Counted from the first letter of the stretch, positions 1-6,487 are shown. The stretch is DNA of 6,487 bases from Anaerolineaceae bacterium UBA700 (GCA_002298885.1 DBMK01000271.1:1-6487), one strand, 5' to 3'. Made by a program: numbers and translations. The notes: a model not told the origin generated them from the letters alone.

Positions 1-12
1 AAAGGGAGATGC

Positions 13-46
13 GGTTGTGTGTGCGGCCTCGCCCGCACACACAACC
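13..46. repeat. Perfect 14-bp hairpin upstream of ilvD
   Basis: The arms at 13-26 (GGTTGTGTGTGCGG) and 33-46 (CCGCACACACAACC) are exactly complementary and enclose a 6-base loop, CCTCGC. The stem ends 13 bases before the Shine-Dalgarno of ilvD. No T-run follows either arm, so it does not look like a factor-independent terminator. It could be the 3' end of a longer leader lying left of the window, an RNA-stability or processing stem, or an intergenic palindrome. The arms themselves are certain; the role is unknown. Confidence 0.75.
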
Positions 47-59
47 CACCCCCAGCACT

Positions 60-63
60 GGAG
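60..63 (+). promoter_or_regulatory. Shine-Dalgarno of ilvD (decides the start)
   Basis: GGAG lies 7 bases before the ATG at 71. The frame is open leftward to the window edge and has a GTG at 17, but that GTG lies inside the 13-46 hairpin, has no ribosome site at suitable spacing, and would add 18 residues unlike the family's N-terminus. The ATG at 71 begins [16 protein letters not shown], the usual beginning of short DHADs. Confidence 0.8.
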
Positions 64-70
64 AAAAGAG

Positions 71-1738
71 ATGCGATCTCAACAAATCAAGAGCGGTATC
101 GAGCGTGCGCCCCACCGGGCCCTGTTGAAAGCGGTGGGCGTGACCGATGCCGACATGGGCAAACCCTTCGTGGCCGTGGTCAATTCTTACGTGGATATCG
201 TCCCCGGGCACGTGCATTTACAGGAATTCGGCAAGTTCGTCAAACAGGCCATCCGCGACGCCGGCGGGGTGCCGTTCGAGTTCAACACCATCGGCGTGGA
301 TGACGGCATCGCCATGGGGCACGTGGGCATGAAGTACTCGCTGCCCTCGCGCGAGCTGATCGCCGACTGCGTGGAGACCATGGTGGAAGCGCACCGTTTC
401 GATGGCATGGTGTGTATCCCCAATTGTGACAAGATCGTGCCGGGTATGTTGATGGCTGCAATGCGGGTCAACATCCCGGCAATTTTTATCTCCGGAGGCC
501 CCATGGCCGCCGGGCGCACCCCCGAGGGCGAGGCGATCGACCTGATCTCGGTCTTCGAGGGCGTGGGCGCCTACCAGGCCGGCAAGATCGACGCCCGCCG
601 GCTGAAGCTGCTCGAGGATTTCGCCTGCCCGTCCTGCGGATCGTGCTCGGGCATGTTCACCGCCAACAGCATGAACTGCCTGATGGAAGCCCTGGGCCTG
701 GCCCTGCCCTACAACGGCTCGGCCCTGGCGCGCACCCCCGAGCGCGAAGCCCTGGCCCGGCGGGCCGGCAGTTTGATCCTGGACCTGATCCGCCGCGACA
801 TCACCCCCCGCCAGATCGCCACCCTGGAGGCCTTCGACGACGCTTTCGCCCTGGACATGGCCATGGGCGGCTCCACCAACACCATCCTGCACGGCATGGC
901 CATCGCCGCAGAGGGCGGCATCGATTATCCCTTGTCGCGCATCAACGCCGTCTCCCAGCGCACCCCGCACCTGTGCAAGGTCAGCCCGGCAGGCAAGTGG
1001 CACATGGAAGACGTCCACCGCGCCGGCGGCATCCCCGCCATCCTCAAGGAAGTGCAGGCCGCCACCGGTCAGCTCCACCTGGACCGGGTCACCGTCACCG
1101 GCGGCCCGCTGCGCCAGGCCGTCGAGCAAGCCGAGATTAAGGACGACGACGTGATCCGGCGCTACCCCAACGCCCATTCTGCCAGCGGTGGGCTGGCCAT
1201 CCTGTTCGGCAACCTGGCCCCCAATGGCGCCGTAGTCAAGACCGGCGGCGTGACCCCCGCCATGCGCAAGTTCAGCGGCCCGGCCCGCATTTACGAATCG
1301 CAGGAATCTGCCCAGGCCGGCATCATGGCCGGCGAAGTGCGCCCCGGCGATGTGGTAGTCATCCGCTACGAAGGCCCCAAGGGCGGCCCAGGTATGCAGG
1401 AAATGCTCAGCCCCACCAGCGCCATCATGGGCATGGGCCTGGGCGATAAGGTAGCTCTGATCACCGACGGGCGCTTCTCCGGCGGCACCCGTGGCGCCTG
1501 CATCGGGCACGTCTCGCCCGAGGCGGCATCCGGCGGTCCGATCGCCGCCCTGTGCCCCGGCGACGTTGTCGAGATCGACCTCGAAGCCCGCACCCTCAAC
1601 GTGCGCCTGACGGACGCCGAGATCGGCCAGCGCCTGGCCGCCCTGCCGCCCTTCGAGCCCCGCTCGCAGAGCAAGTGGCTGCGGCGCTACGCCCATTTTG
1701 TCACCAGCGCCGACCGCGGCGCCATATTGGAATTTTAA
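71..1738 (+). CDS. ilvD: Dihydroxy-acid dehydratase
   Basis: A 555-residue cytoplasmic Fe-S enzyme of the IlvD/Edd family. It dehydrates 2,3-dihydroxy-isovalerate and 2,3-dihydroxy-3-methylvalerate to the 2-keto acids before valine and isoleucine. Family landmarks are all visible: VDDGIAMGH with the likely Mg ligand D78, NCDK at 118-121 (cluster cysteine C119 and the lysine usually carbamylated), [10 protein letters not shown] starting at C186, GGPGMQEML, and [10 protein letters not shown] at 466-475 with S470 as the presumed catalytic base. The length fits the compact 550-560 residue form and lacks the mid-protein insertion of the E. coli enzyme. Near residue 45 it reads VPGHVHL, like E. coli, and not the PCN motif that supplies a cysteine in characterised [2Fe-2S] enzymes, so an oxygen-sensitive cluster is possible (inference). 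It is the first gene seen in the operon; ilvB follows after 81 bases. The stop is TAA. Confidence 0.97.
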   Translation: MRSQQIKSGIERAPHRALLKAVGVTDADMGKPFVAVVNSYVDIVPGHVHLQEFGKFVKQAIRDAGGVPFEFNTIGVDDGIAMGHVGMKYSLPSRELIADCVETMVEAHRFDGMVCIPNCDKIVPGMLMAAMRVNIPAIFISGGPMAAGRTPEGEAIDLISVFEGVGAYQAGKIDARRLKLLEDFACPSCGSCSGMFTANSMNCLMEALGLALPYNGSALARTPEREALARRAGSLILDLIRRDITPRQIATLEAFDDAFALDMAMGGSTNTILHGMAIAAEGGIDYPLSRINAVSQRTPHLCKVSPAGKWHMEDVHRAGGIPAILKEVQAATGQLHLDRVTVTGGPLRQAVEQAEIKDDDVIRRYPNAHSASGGLAILFGNLAPNGAVVKTGGVTPAMRKFSGPARIYESQESAQAGIMAGEVRPGDVVVIRYEGPKGGPGMQEMLSPTSAIMGMGLGDKVALITDGRFSGGTRGACIGHVSPEAASGGPIAALCPGDVVEIDLEARTLNVRLTDAEIGQRLAALPPFEPRSQSKWLRRYAHFVTSADRGAILEF

Positions 1739-1747
1739 ATAAGAACG

Positions 1748-1798
1748 TTATCCGCGAATTACACGAATTGTATTTTTATTAGCGAAATTCGTGGATAA
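1748..1798. repeat. A+T-rich inverted repeat in the ilvD-ilvB gap
   Basis: The arms are TTATCCGCGAATT (1748-1760) and AATTCGTGGATAA (1786-1798): 13 pairs, one of them G-T, around a 25-base loop. The left arm continues as a near-tandem of CGCGAATT and ACACGAATT. The gap is much richer in A+T than the genes on both sides. The wording resembles an intergenic palindrome I recall from Chloroflexota and other environmental genomes, but that is memory, not a search. No T-tract follows the right arm, so I do not call it a terminator. It ends 7 bases before the AAAGGAG of ilvB. Confidence 0.65.
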
Positions 1799-1819
1799 AA
1801 AAATTAAAGGAGTAATCTT

Positions 1820-3538
1820 ATGAAACGTACTGGCGCTCAAATCGTTTGGGAAACTCTGGTCAAAGAGGGGGTGGATGTGGTCTTTGGCTATCCGGGCGGC
1901 GCGAACCTGCCGATCTACGACGCCCTGCCGGATTATCCGATCCACCACGTGCTGGTACGCCACGAGCAGGGCGCCGCCCACATGGCCGACGGCTACGCCC
2001 GCGCTTCGGGCCGGGTGGGGGTGGCAATGGCCACCTCCGGGCCCGGCGCCACCAACCTGGTCACCGGCATCGCCACGGCGATGATGGATTCCTCGCCCAC
2101 CGTATTTATCACCGGCCAGGTGAACAGCAAGCTGCTGGGCTACGACGCCTTCCAGGAAACCGACGTCACCGGCATCACCCTGCCGATCACCAAGCACAAT
2201 TACCTGATCACCGAGGCCCGCGACATCGGTCCTACCCTACGCGAGGCCTTCTACATCGCCCGCACCGGGCGACCCGGCCCCGTGCTGGTGGACATCACCA
2301 AGGACGCCCAGCAGAACCAGGCCGAGTGGGAATTCGATCCCAAACCGGTGAAAATGCGTGGCTACCGTCCCGAGTACAGCCCGGCGCCGCAGGACTTCCA
2401 GAACGCGGTCGAGCTGATCCAGTCCGCCCGCCGGCCGGTGATCCTGGCCGGGCGCGGTGTGCTGCTCAGCGGGGCCATGGACGAGCTGCGCGAGTTCGCC
2501 GAGCGCACCCAGACCCCGGTGGCTCTCACCCTGTTGGGCCTGGGCGGCTTCCCGGCGGACCACCCGCTGACCCTGGGCATGATGGGCATGCACGGCGAGG
2601 CCTTCGTCAACCAGGCCATCCAGGAATCGGACCTGCTGCTGGCCTTCGGCATGCGCTTCGATGACCGGGTGACCGGCAACTTGAAGAGCTACGCCCCGCA
2701 CGCCCGCAAGATCCACGCCGAGATCGACAAGGCCGAGGTCAACAAAAACGTCAAGGTGGACGTGGCCCTGGTCGGCAGCCTGGATAACACCCTGCGCCAG
2801 CTTCTGGCGCTGGTGGGACCGGCCGAGCACGCCGAATGGCTGGACACGATCCGCGAGTGGAAGGGCGACACCGCCGTGCGCGACATCCAGAATCTGCCCG
2901 ATAACGGCCACCTCTACGCCGCCCACGTGATCAACGACCTGTGGCGCACCACCGAGGGCAAGGCCCTGGTGGTGACCGACGTGGGTCAGAACCAGATGTG
3001 GACCGCCCAATATTACAAGCAGAATTTCCCCGGCAACTTCATCAGCTCCGGCGGCCTGGGCACCATGGGCTTCGGCCTGCCGGCCGCCATCGGCGCCAAG
3101 ATGGCCCGCCCCGATGCGGACGTGTGGGTGGTGTGCGGCGACGGCGGGTTCCAGATGACCCAGGCCGAGCTCTCCACCGCTGCCCAGGATGGCATCAAGG
3201 TCAACGTTGCCATCATCAACAACGGCTACCTGGGCATGGTGCGCCAGTGGCAGGAGTTCTTCTACGACCGGCGCTATTCGGCCACCCCCATCCACAGCCC
3301 CGATTTCGTCATGCTGGCCCAGGCTCATGGCCTGACCGGCCTGCGCGTGACTCAGCGGGCCGACGTCATGCCAGCTATCCGCCAAGCCCGGGAGACCGAC
3401 GGCACGGTGGTGATCGACTTCCGGGTGGAAAAAGAGGACAGCGTCTACCCCATGGTGCCCACCGGCGCCGACCTGAAGGCCATGATCCGCCGCCCAGTTC
3501 CCAACCCGATCATGGAAACCGCGGACAGCGCCATCTAG
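1820..3538 (+). CDS. ilvB: Acetolactate synthase, catalytic large subunit
   Basis: A 572-residue thiamine diphosphate enzyme of usual length. It condenses two pyruvates to 2-acetolactate, or pyruvate with 2-ketobutyrate to 2-aceto-2-hydroxybutyrate, the first shared step of valine, leucine and isoleucine synthesis. The N-terminal pyrimidine-binding domain (about 1-165) has GYPGGANLPIYDAL and RHEQGA with catalytic E49, then FQE at 111-113. The central domain holds GMHG (256-259) and GMRFDDRVTG (277-286), typical of the FAD-binding acetohydroxyacid synthases. The C-terminal domain carries the thiamine signature from GDGG (440-443) to NN (467-468), with D441 and N468 as expected metal ligands. 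R279 and W477 correspond to the Arg and Trp that favour 2-ketobutyrate in the E. coli enzymes, so both products are expected. AAAGGAG at 1806-1812 sits 7 bases before the ATG. Stop TAG; ilvN follows after 64 bases and supplies the regulatory subunit. Confidence 0.98.
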   Translation: MKRTGAQIVWETLVKEGVDVVFGYPGGANLPIYDALPDYPIHHVLVRHEQGAAHMADGYARASGRVGVAMATSGPGATNLVTGIATAMMDSSPTVFITGQVNSKLLGYDAFQETDVTGITLPITKHNYLITEARDIGPTLREAFYIARTGRPGPVLVDITKDAQQNQAEWEFDPKPVKMRGYRPEYSPAPQDFQNAVELIQSARRPVILAGRGVLLSGAMDELREFAERTQTPVALTLLGLGGFPADHPLTLGMMGMHGEAFVNQAIQESDLLLAFGMRFDDRVTGNLKSYAPHARKIHAEIDKAEVNKNVKVDVALVGSLDNTLRQLLALVGPAEHAEWLDTIREWKGDTAVRDIQNLPDNGHLYAAHVINDLWRTTEGKALVVTDVGQNQMWTAQYYKQNFPGNFISSGGLGTMGFGLPAAIGAKMARPDADVWVVCGDGGFQMTQAELSTAAQDGIKVNVAIINNGYLGMVRQWQEFFYDRRYSATPIHSPDFVMLAQAHGLTGLRVTQRADVMPAIRQARETDGTVVIDFRVEKEDSVYPMVPTGADLKAMIRRPVPNPIMETADSAI

Positions 3539-3544
3539 AAGCTT

Positions 3545-3591
3545 TTTTCTCTTGTTTTTTGGGAGGAGGATCTCCCAAAAACAAGAGAAAA
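3545..3591. repeat. 20-bp hairpin filling the ilvB-ilvN gap (B-type)
   Basis: The left arm at 3545-3565 and right arm at 3572-3591 pair over 20 bp with a single bulged T (six T against five A). Moving outward from the loop GAGGAT the stem reads GGGAG/CTCCC, a T-tract against an A-tract, CTCTTG/CAAGAG and TTTT/AAAA. The right arm ends directly against the ilvN ribosome site. The T-run is in the 5' arm and none follows the 3' arm, so this is not a normal intrinsic terminator on either strand. The design matches the hairpins at 4208-4246 and 4290-4336. Confidence 0.85.
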
Positions 3592-3594
3592 GAA

Positions 3595-3598
3595 GAGG
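3595..3598 (+). promoter_or_regulatory. Shine-Dalgarno of ilvN (decides the start)
   Basis: GAGG lies 4 bases before the ATG at 3603. A TTG in the same frame at 3552 is inside the 5' arm of the hairpin, and its 17 extra residues (FFGRRISQKQEK and so on) are only the translation of that hairpin. Starting at 3603 gives MRHTIVVLVEDKPGVLNRV, which lines up without a gap with the start of E. coli IlvH. Confidence 0.85.
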
Positions 3599-3602
3599 AA
3601 TT

Positions 3603-4133
3603 ATGCGTCATACGATTGTCGTTCTGGTTGAGGATAAGCCGGGTGTGCTGAACCGGGTGGCTTCCCTGTTCCGGCGCCGGGCCTACAACATCGAGTCGCT
3701 CACCGTGGGGCACACCGAAGCGCCGGAAGTCTCGCGCATGACCATCACGGTGGACGGCGACGAGACGAGCATGGAGCGCCTGACAGCTTACCTGTACAAG
3801 CTGGTGAACGTGCTCCAGGTGGTGGACCTGTCCACCATGCCCTGTGTGAGCCGCGACCTGGCCATGATCAAGGTCAACGCCAGCGCCGAGAACCGCACCC
3901 ACATCATGCAGGTGGTAGATGTCTTCCGGGCCCGCATCGTGGACGTGACCAACAATTCGTTCATCATCGAGATCACCGGCGACGAGGAGAAGATCGAGGG
4001 CTTCATCGACGTGCTGCGCCCGTGGGGCATCATCGAAATGGTGCGCACCGGCATCGTCGCCATGGCCCGCGGCGGCGCCTCCCTCTACCCCACCTCAAAC
4101 GGCAACGGGGCGTATGTGGAGGCTGGAAGTTGA
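3603..4133 (+). CDS. ilvN: Acetolactate synthase, small regulatory subunit
   Basis: A 176-residue non-catalytic partner of IlvB that raises its activity and gives end-product (valine) feedback. Residues 2 to about 76 form an ACT domain beginning HTIVVLVEDKPGVLNRV and continuing RRAYNIESLTVG; about 80-160 match the C-terminal domain of the family, ending GIVAMARG. G14 and N29 are present at the positions that in E. coli IlvH are needed for valine sensitivity, so feedback inhibition is probably kept (inference from the family). The protein runs about 20 residues past the usual end with a G/S/N-rich, low-complexity tail (SLYPTSNGNGAYVEAGS). The stop is TGA. A hairpin fills the space between ilvB and the ribosome site, which could affect the ratio of the two subunits. 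The 315 bases after it hold no gene. Confidence 0.96.
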   Translation: MRHTIVVLVEDKPGVLNRVASLFRRRAYNIESLTVGHTEAPEVSRMTITVDGDETSMERLTAYLYKLVNVLQVVDLSTMPCVSRDLAMIKVNASAENRTHIMQVVDVFRARIVDVTNNSFIIEITGDEEKIEGFIDVLRPWGIIEMVRTGIVAMARGGASLYPTSNGNGAYVEAGS

Positions 4134-4158
4134 GACCTATGCTGCCTCCGCATGGAAC

Positions 4159-4197
4159 TGACCCCACCCCCGGCCCCTCCCCTAAAGGGGAGGGGAG
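4159..4197 (+). repeat. Left terminal inverted repeat, containing hairpin A1
   Basis: It opens TGACCCCACCCCCGGCCCCT and includes a stem of CCCCTCCCCT (4174-4183) against AGGGGAGGGG (4186-4195). Compared with the reverse complement of 4341-4383, it matches through TGACC, the C-run, GGCCCC and CCCTAAAGGG, with three single-base length differences and a few substitutions. Confidence 0.75.
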
Positions 4198-4207
4198 AAA
4201 TTCTACA

Positions 4208-4246
4208 ATTTCGTTTTGGGCGAACTTCGTCCGCCCAAAACGAAAT
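4208..4246. repeat. Perfect 15-bp hairpin B1
   Basis: ATTTCGTTTTGGGCG (4208-4222) is exactly complementary to CGCCCAAAACGAAAT (4232-4246), with a 9-base loop in which two further pairs (A4224-T4230 and C4225-G4229) are possible. A T-tract in the 5' arm, followed by a G-rich inner stem, is the same plan as hairpin B2 and the ilvN-proximal hairpin. Confidence 0.85.
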
Positions 4247-4262
4247 AAAAGTAATTTCCCTC

Positions 4263-4278
4263 TTCCCCGAAAGGGGAA
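4263..4278. repeat. Central hairpin A2 with GAAA loop
   Basis: TTCCCC (4263-4268) pairs with GGGGAA (4273-4278) around GAAA, a GNRA tetraloop if transcribed. It lies near the centre of symmetry of the 4159-4383 array and resembles a shortened copy of the C/G-rich terminal hairpins, which have TAAA or TTTA at the same place. Confidence 0.65.
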
Positions 4279-4289
4279 AGGACCAACTC

Positions 4290-4336
4290 TTTCGTTGTTT
4301 TTTTGGCGGATGATGTCCGCCAAAAAAACAACGAAA
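4290..4336. repeat. Perfect 21-bp hairpin B2
   Basis: The arms at 4290-4310 and 4316-4336 are exactly complementary over 21 bp around the 5-base loop TGATG. The 5' arm reads TTTCGTTG, seven T, then GGCGGA; the 3' arm is its mirror with seven A. It is the longest perfect stem in the window. No T-run follows the stem on either strand. Confidence 0.9.
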
Positions 4337-4340
4337 ATAA

Positions 4341-4383
4341 CCTCCCCCTTCCCTTTAGGGAAGGGGGCCGGGGGGTTAGGTCA
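4341..4383 (-). repeat. Right terminal inverted repeat, containing hairpin A3
   Basis: Read on the minus strand it opens TGACCTAACCCCCCGGCCCC, close to the left repeat. It contains the stem CCCCCTTCCCT (4344-4354) against AGGGAAGGGGG (4357-4367). Length differences from the left copy are single C or T insertions, as expected of an old pair. Confidence 0.75.
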
Positions 4384-4390
4384 AAAAATC

Positions 4391-4435
4391 TTCGGTGTGG
4401 TTATCGGCCCTGGCCGGTAACACCCGCCAACCGAA
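4391..4435 (+). promoter_or_regulatory. Possible stem-loop abutting the ilvC ribosome site
   Basis: An outer stem TTCGGT (4391-4396) / ACCGAA (4430-4435) encloses GTG (4397-4399) / CAC (4421-4423) and an inner stem TTATCGGCC (4401-4409) / GGCCGGTAA (4412-4420) with one G-T pair; the innermost C-G pair would leave only a 2-base loop, so about eight of those nine pairs can really form. One base on the left and six on the right are bulged. The fold ends exactly where AAGGAG begins, so it could limit ribosome access or protect the 5' end of an ilvC transcript. Because of the bulges this is a weaker case than the other stems. Confidence 0.4.
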
Positions 4436-4441
4436 AAGGAG
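4436..4441 (+). promoter_or_regulatory. Shine-Dalgarno of ilvC (decides the start)
   Basis: AAGGAG is followed by a spacer of seven T and the ATG at 4449. An in-frame GTG at 4395 falls in the stem-loop and would add 18 residues unlike the family. Starting at 4449 gives MAKMNFSGVEEEVVTRQEF, the expected start for this KARI subtype. Confidence 0.88.
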
Positions 4442-4448
4442 TTTTTTT

Positions 4449-5504
4449 ATGGCAAAGATGAATTTTAGCGGCGTGGAAGAGGAAGTGGTCACCCGGCAGG
4501 AATTCCCGCTGGAAAAGGCTCAGCAGGTGCTGAAGAATGAAACCGTCGCCGTGCTGGGGTACGGCGTGCAGGGTCCCGCCCAGGCGCTGAACATGCGCGA
4601 CAACGGCATCAAGGTGATCGTCGGGGTCAACCCCGGCGGGCGAGGCTGGAACAAGGCCCTCAAGGACGGCTGGGTGCCCAACGAAACCCTGTTCTCGCTG
4701 GAAGAGGCCGCCGGGCGCGCCACCGTGATCCAGTACCTGGTCTCGGACGCCGCCCAAAAGCTGACCTGGCCGCGCATCAAGGCCTGCCTGAAGGAGGGCG
4801 ACGCCCTCTACTTCTCGCACGGTTTCGCCGTGGTCTACAAGGACCAGACCGGCGTGGTCGCCCCGGATTTCGTGGATGTTGTGCTGGTGGCCCCCAAGGG
4901 ATCCGGCACCAGCGTGCGCGCCAATTTCCTCAACGGCAGCGGCATCAACAGCAGCTTCGCCGTCGAGCAGGATTACACCGGGCGCGCCCGCGAGCGCACC
5001 CTGGCCCTCGGCATCGCTATCGGCTCGGGCTATTTGTTCGCCACCACCTTCAAACACGAGGTGTACTCCGACCTGACCGGCGAGCGCGGCGTGTTGATGG
5101 GCGCCCTGGCAGGCATCATGGAGGCTCAATACACCACCCTGCGCAAGCACGGCCATTCCCCTAGCGAAGCCTTCAACGAGACGGTCGAAGAGCTCACCCA
5201 GAGCCTGATCCGCCTGGTCAGCCAGAACGGCATGGACTGGATGTACGCCAACTGCTCCACCACCGCCCAACGCGGCGCCCTGGATTGGGGACCCGTGTTC
5301 CGCGACGCCACGCTGCCGGTCTTCGAGCGCCTGTACCAGAGCGTGGCCGCCGGCGAGGAAACCCGCATCGTGATCGAATCCAACAGCGCCCCGGATTACC
5401 AGGAGAAGCTGGACGCCGAGCTGCGCACGATGCGCGAATCCGAGATGTGGCAGGCCGGCGCCAAGGTCCGTTCGCTGCGACCCGAGAACTGGAAGCAGGG
5501 CTAA
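4449..5504 (+). CDS. ilvC: Ketol-acid reductoisomerase (NAD(P)+)
   Basis: A 351-residue cytoplasmic enzyme that converts 2-acetolactate, or acetohydroxybutyrate, to the 2,3-dihydroxy acid by Mg-dependent alkyl migration and nicotinamide-dependent reduction. The N-terminal Rossmann domain has GYGVQG at 37-42 and FSHGF with the conserved H124. The helical C-terminal domain has DLTGE (metal ligands D208 and E212), NETVEEL with E244 and E248, and CSTTAQRGALDW, expected to touch substrate. The residue after the second Rossmann strand (IVGVNPGGRGWNKA) is the region that sets NADPH or NADH preference; I cannot call it from sequence. The wording GYGVQGPAQALN, the MNFSGVEEEVV start and the RSLRPEN end look like the roughly 347-residue subtype I associate with Bacteroidetes rather than the common class I 330-residue enzyme, which may mean transfer. 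The stop is TAA; leuA starts 12 bases on. Confidence 0.97.
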   Translation: MAKMNFSGVEEEVVTRQEFPLEKAQQVLKNETVAVLGYGVQGPAQALNMRDNGIKVIVGVNPGGRGWNKALKDGWVPNETLFSLEEAAGRATVIQYLVSDAAQKLTWPRIKACLKEGDALYFSHGFAVVYKDQTGVVAPDFVDVVLVAPKGSGTSVRANFLNGSGINSSFAVEQDYTGRARERTLALGIAIGSGYLFATTFKHEVYSDLTGERGVLMGALAGIMEAQYTTLRKHGHSPSEAFNETVEELTQSLIRLVSQNGMDWMYANCSTTAQRGALDWGPVFRDATLPVFERLYQSVAAGEETRIVIESNSAPDYQEKLDAELRTMRESEMWQAGAKVRSLRPENWKQG

Positions 5505-5516
5505 GCGGAGGCGCCC

Positions 5517-6487
<971 letters not shown>

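Larger units (their letters stand above)
4159..4383. repeat. MITE-like palindromic array between ilvN and ilvC
   Basis: About 225 bp begins TGACC and ends GGTCA, with imperfect terminal inverted repeats of about 40 bp. Inside, five inverted repeats alternate: C/G-rich hairpins at 4174-4195, 4263-4278 and 4344-4367, separated by two T-tract hairpins at 4208-4246 and 4290-4336. The whole is roughly its own reverse complement, with the middle hairpin at the centre. No coding potential beyond incidental short open frames, and no clear target-site duplication in the flanks (GGAAC on the left, AAAAA on the right). It could be a non-autonomous transposable element, a REP/BIME-like cluster, or an RNA structure transcribed within the operon. 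The structure is seen directly; mobility is inferred. Confidence 0.75.

Noticed and set aside
17..70. Longer ilvD starting at GTG 17
   Set aside because: It begins inside the hairpin, lacks a suitable ribosome site and adds residues unlike the family; ATG 71 has GGAG at good spacing.
9..131. A 40-codon frame from ATG at 9 as a possible attenuation leader peptide
   Set aside because: Its codons show no run of Leu, Val or Ile, it overlaps the start of ilvD, and the purine-rich stretch before it is only one base from the ATG.
1759..1799. Promoter in the A+T-rich ilvD-ilvB gap
   Set aside because: Weak matches such as TTACAC or TTGTAT have no -10 box at 16-18 bases; the nearest TATAAT-like word, GATAAA, is 20 bases from TTGTAT and inside the inverted repeat arm.
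3561..3570. GGGAGGAGGA as the ilvN Shine-Dalgarno
   Set aside because: It is in the inner stem and loop of the hairpin, about 33 bases before ATG 3603, and no start codon lies 5-10 bases downstream; GAGG at 3595-3598 is correctly placed.
3545..3591. Intrinsic terminator between ilvB and ilvN
   Set aside because: The T-tract is in the 5' arm and no T-run follows the stem. Terminating here would also separate the two subunits of one enzyme. The stems at 4208-4246 and 4290-4336 fail the same test.
4159..4383. CRISPR array
   Set aside because: The units are palindromes of two different kinds with no constant-length direct repeat and no unique spacers.
4022..4420. Small protein genes in the ilvN-ilvC gap (both strands)
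   Set aside because: The open frames only translate the hairpin array, overlap the ilvN end in another frame, and have no ribosome site or recognisable domain.

Overview
The window is a stretch of a branched-chain amino acid operon, all on the + strand: ilvD (dihydroxy-acid dehydratase), ilvB (acetolactate synthase large subunit), ilvN (small regulatory subunit), ilvC (ketol-acid reductoisomerase) and leuA (2-isopropylmalate synthase, cut by the right edge). Together they make 2-ketoisovalerate, the precursor of valine, plus the parallel isoleucine precursor, and commit 2-ketoisovalerate to leucine. IlvB/IlvN make acetolactate or acetohydroxybutyrate, IlvC reduces and isomerises it, IlvD dehydrates it, and LeuA adds acetyl-CoA.

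The genes are G+C-rich (about two thirds by eye) with strongly G/C-biased third positions, and several gaps are A+T-rich. The gene order, the short clostridial/methanogen-like DHAD and the C/G-rich intergenic palindromes suggest an anaerobic bacterium, with Chloroflexota (Anaerolineae-like) as my best guess. This is recollection-based inference; there is no rRNA or marker gene here.

Layout: 1-70, end of an upstream gap with a perfect 14-bp hairpin before the ilvD ribosome site; 71-1738 ilvD; 1739-1819, an A+T-rich gap with a long-loop inverted repeat; 1820-3538 ilvB; 3539-3602, a gap filled by a 20-bp hairpin; 3603-4133 ilvN; 4134-4448, a 315-base gap holding a 225-bp palindromic, MITE-like array and then another stem-loop against the ilvC ribosome site; 4449-5504 ilvC; a 12-base gap; 5517 to the edge, leuA.

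The proteins are ordinary core metabolism. I see no new enzyme system, phage, CRISPR or defence locus. What deserves a second look is between the genes: every gap longer than 12 bases carries an inverted repeat just upstream of the next Shine-Dalgarno site, three hairpins share a T-tract/GGNGGA design, and one gap holds a modular element with about 40-bp imperfect terminal inverted repeats.
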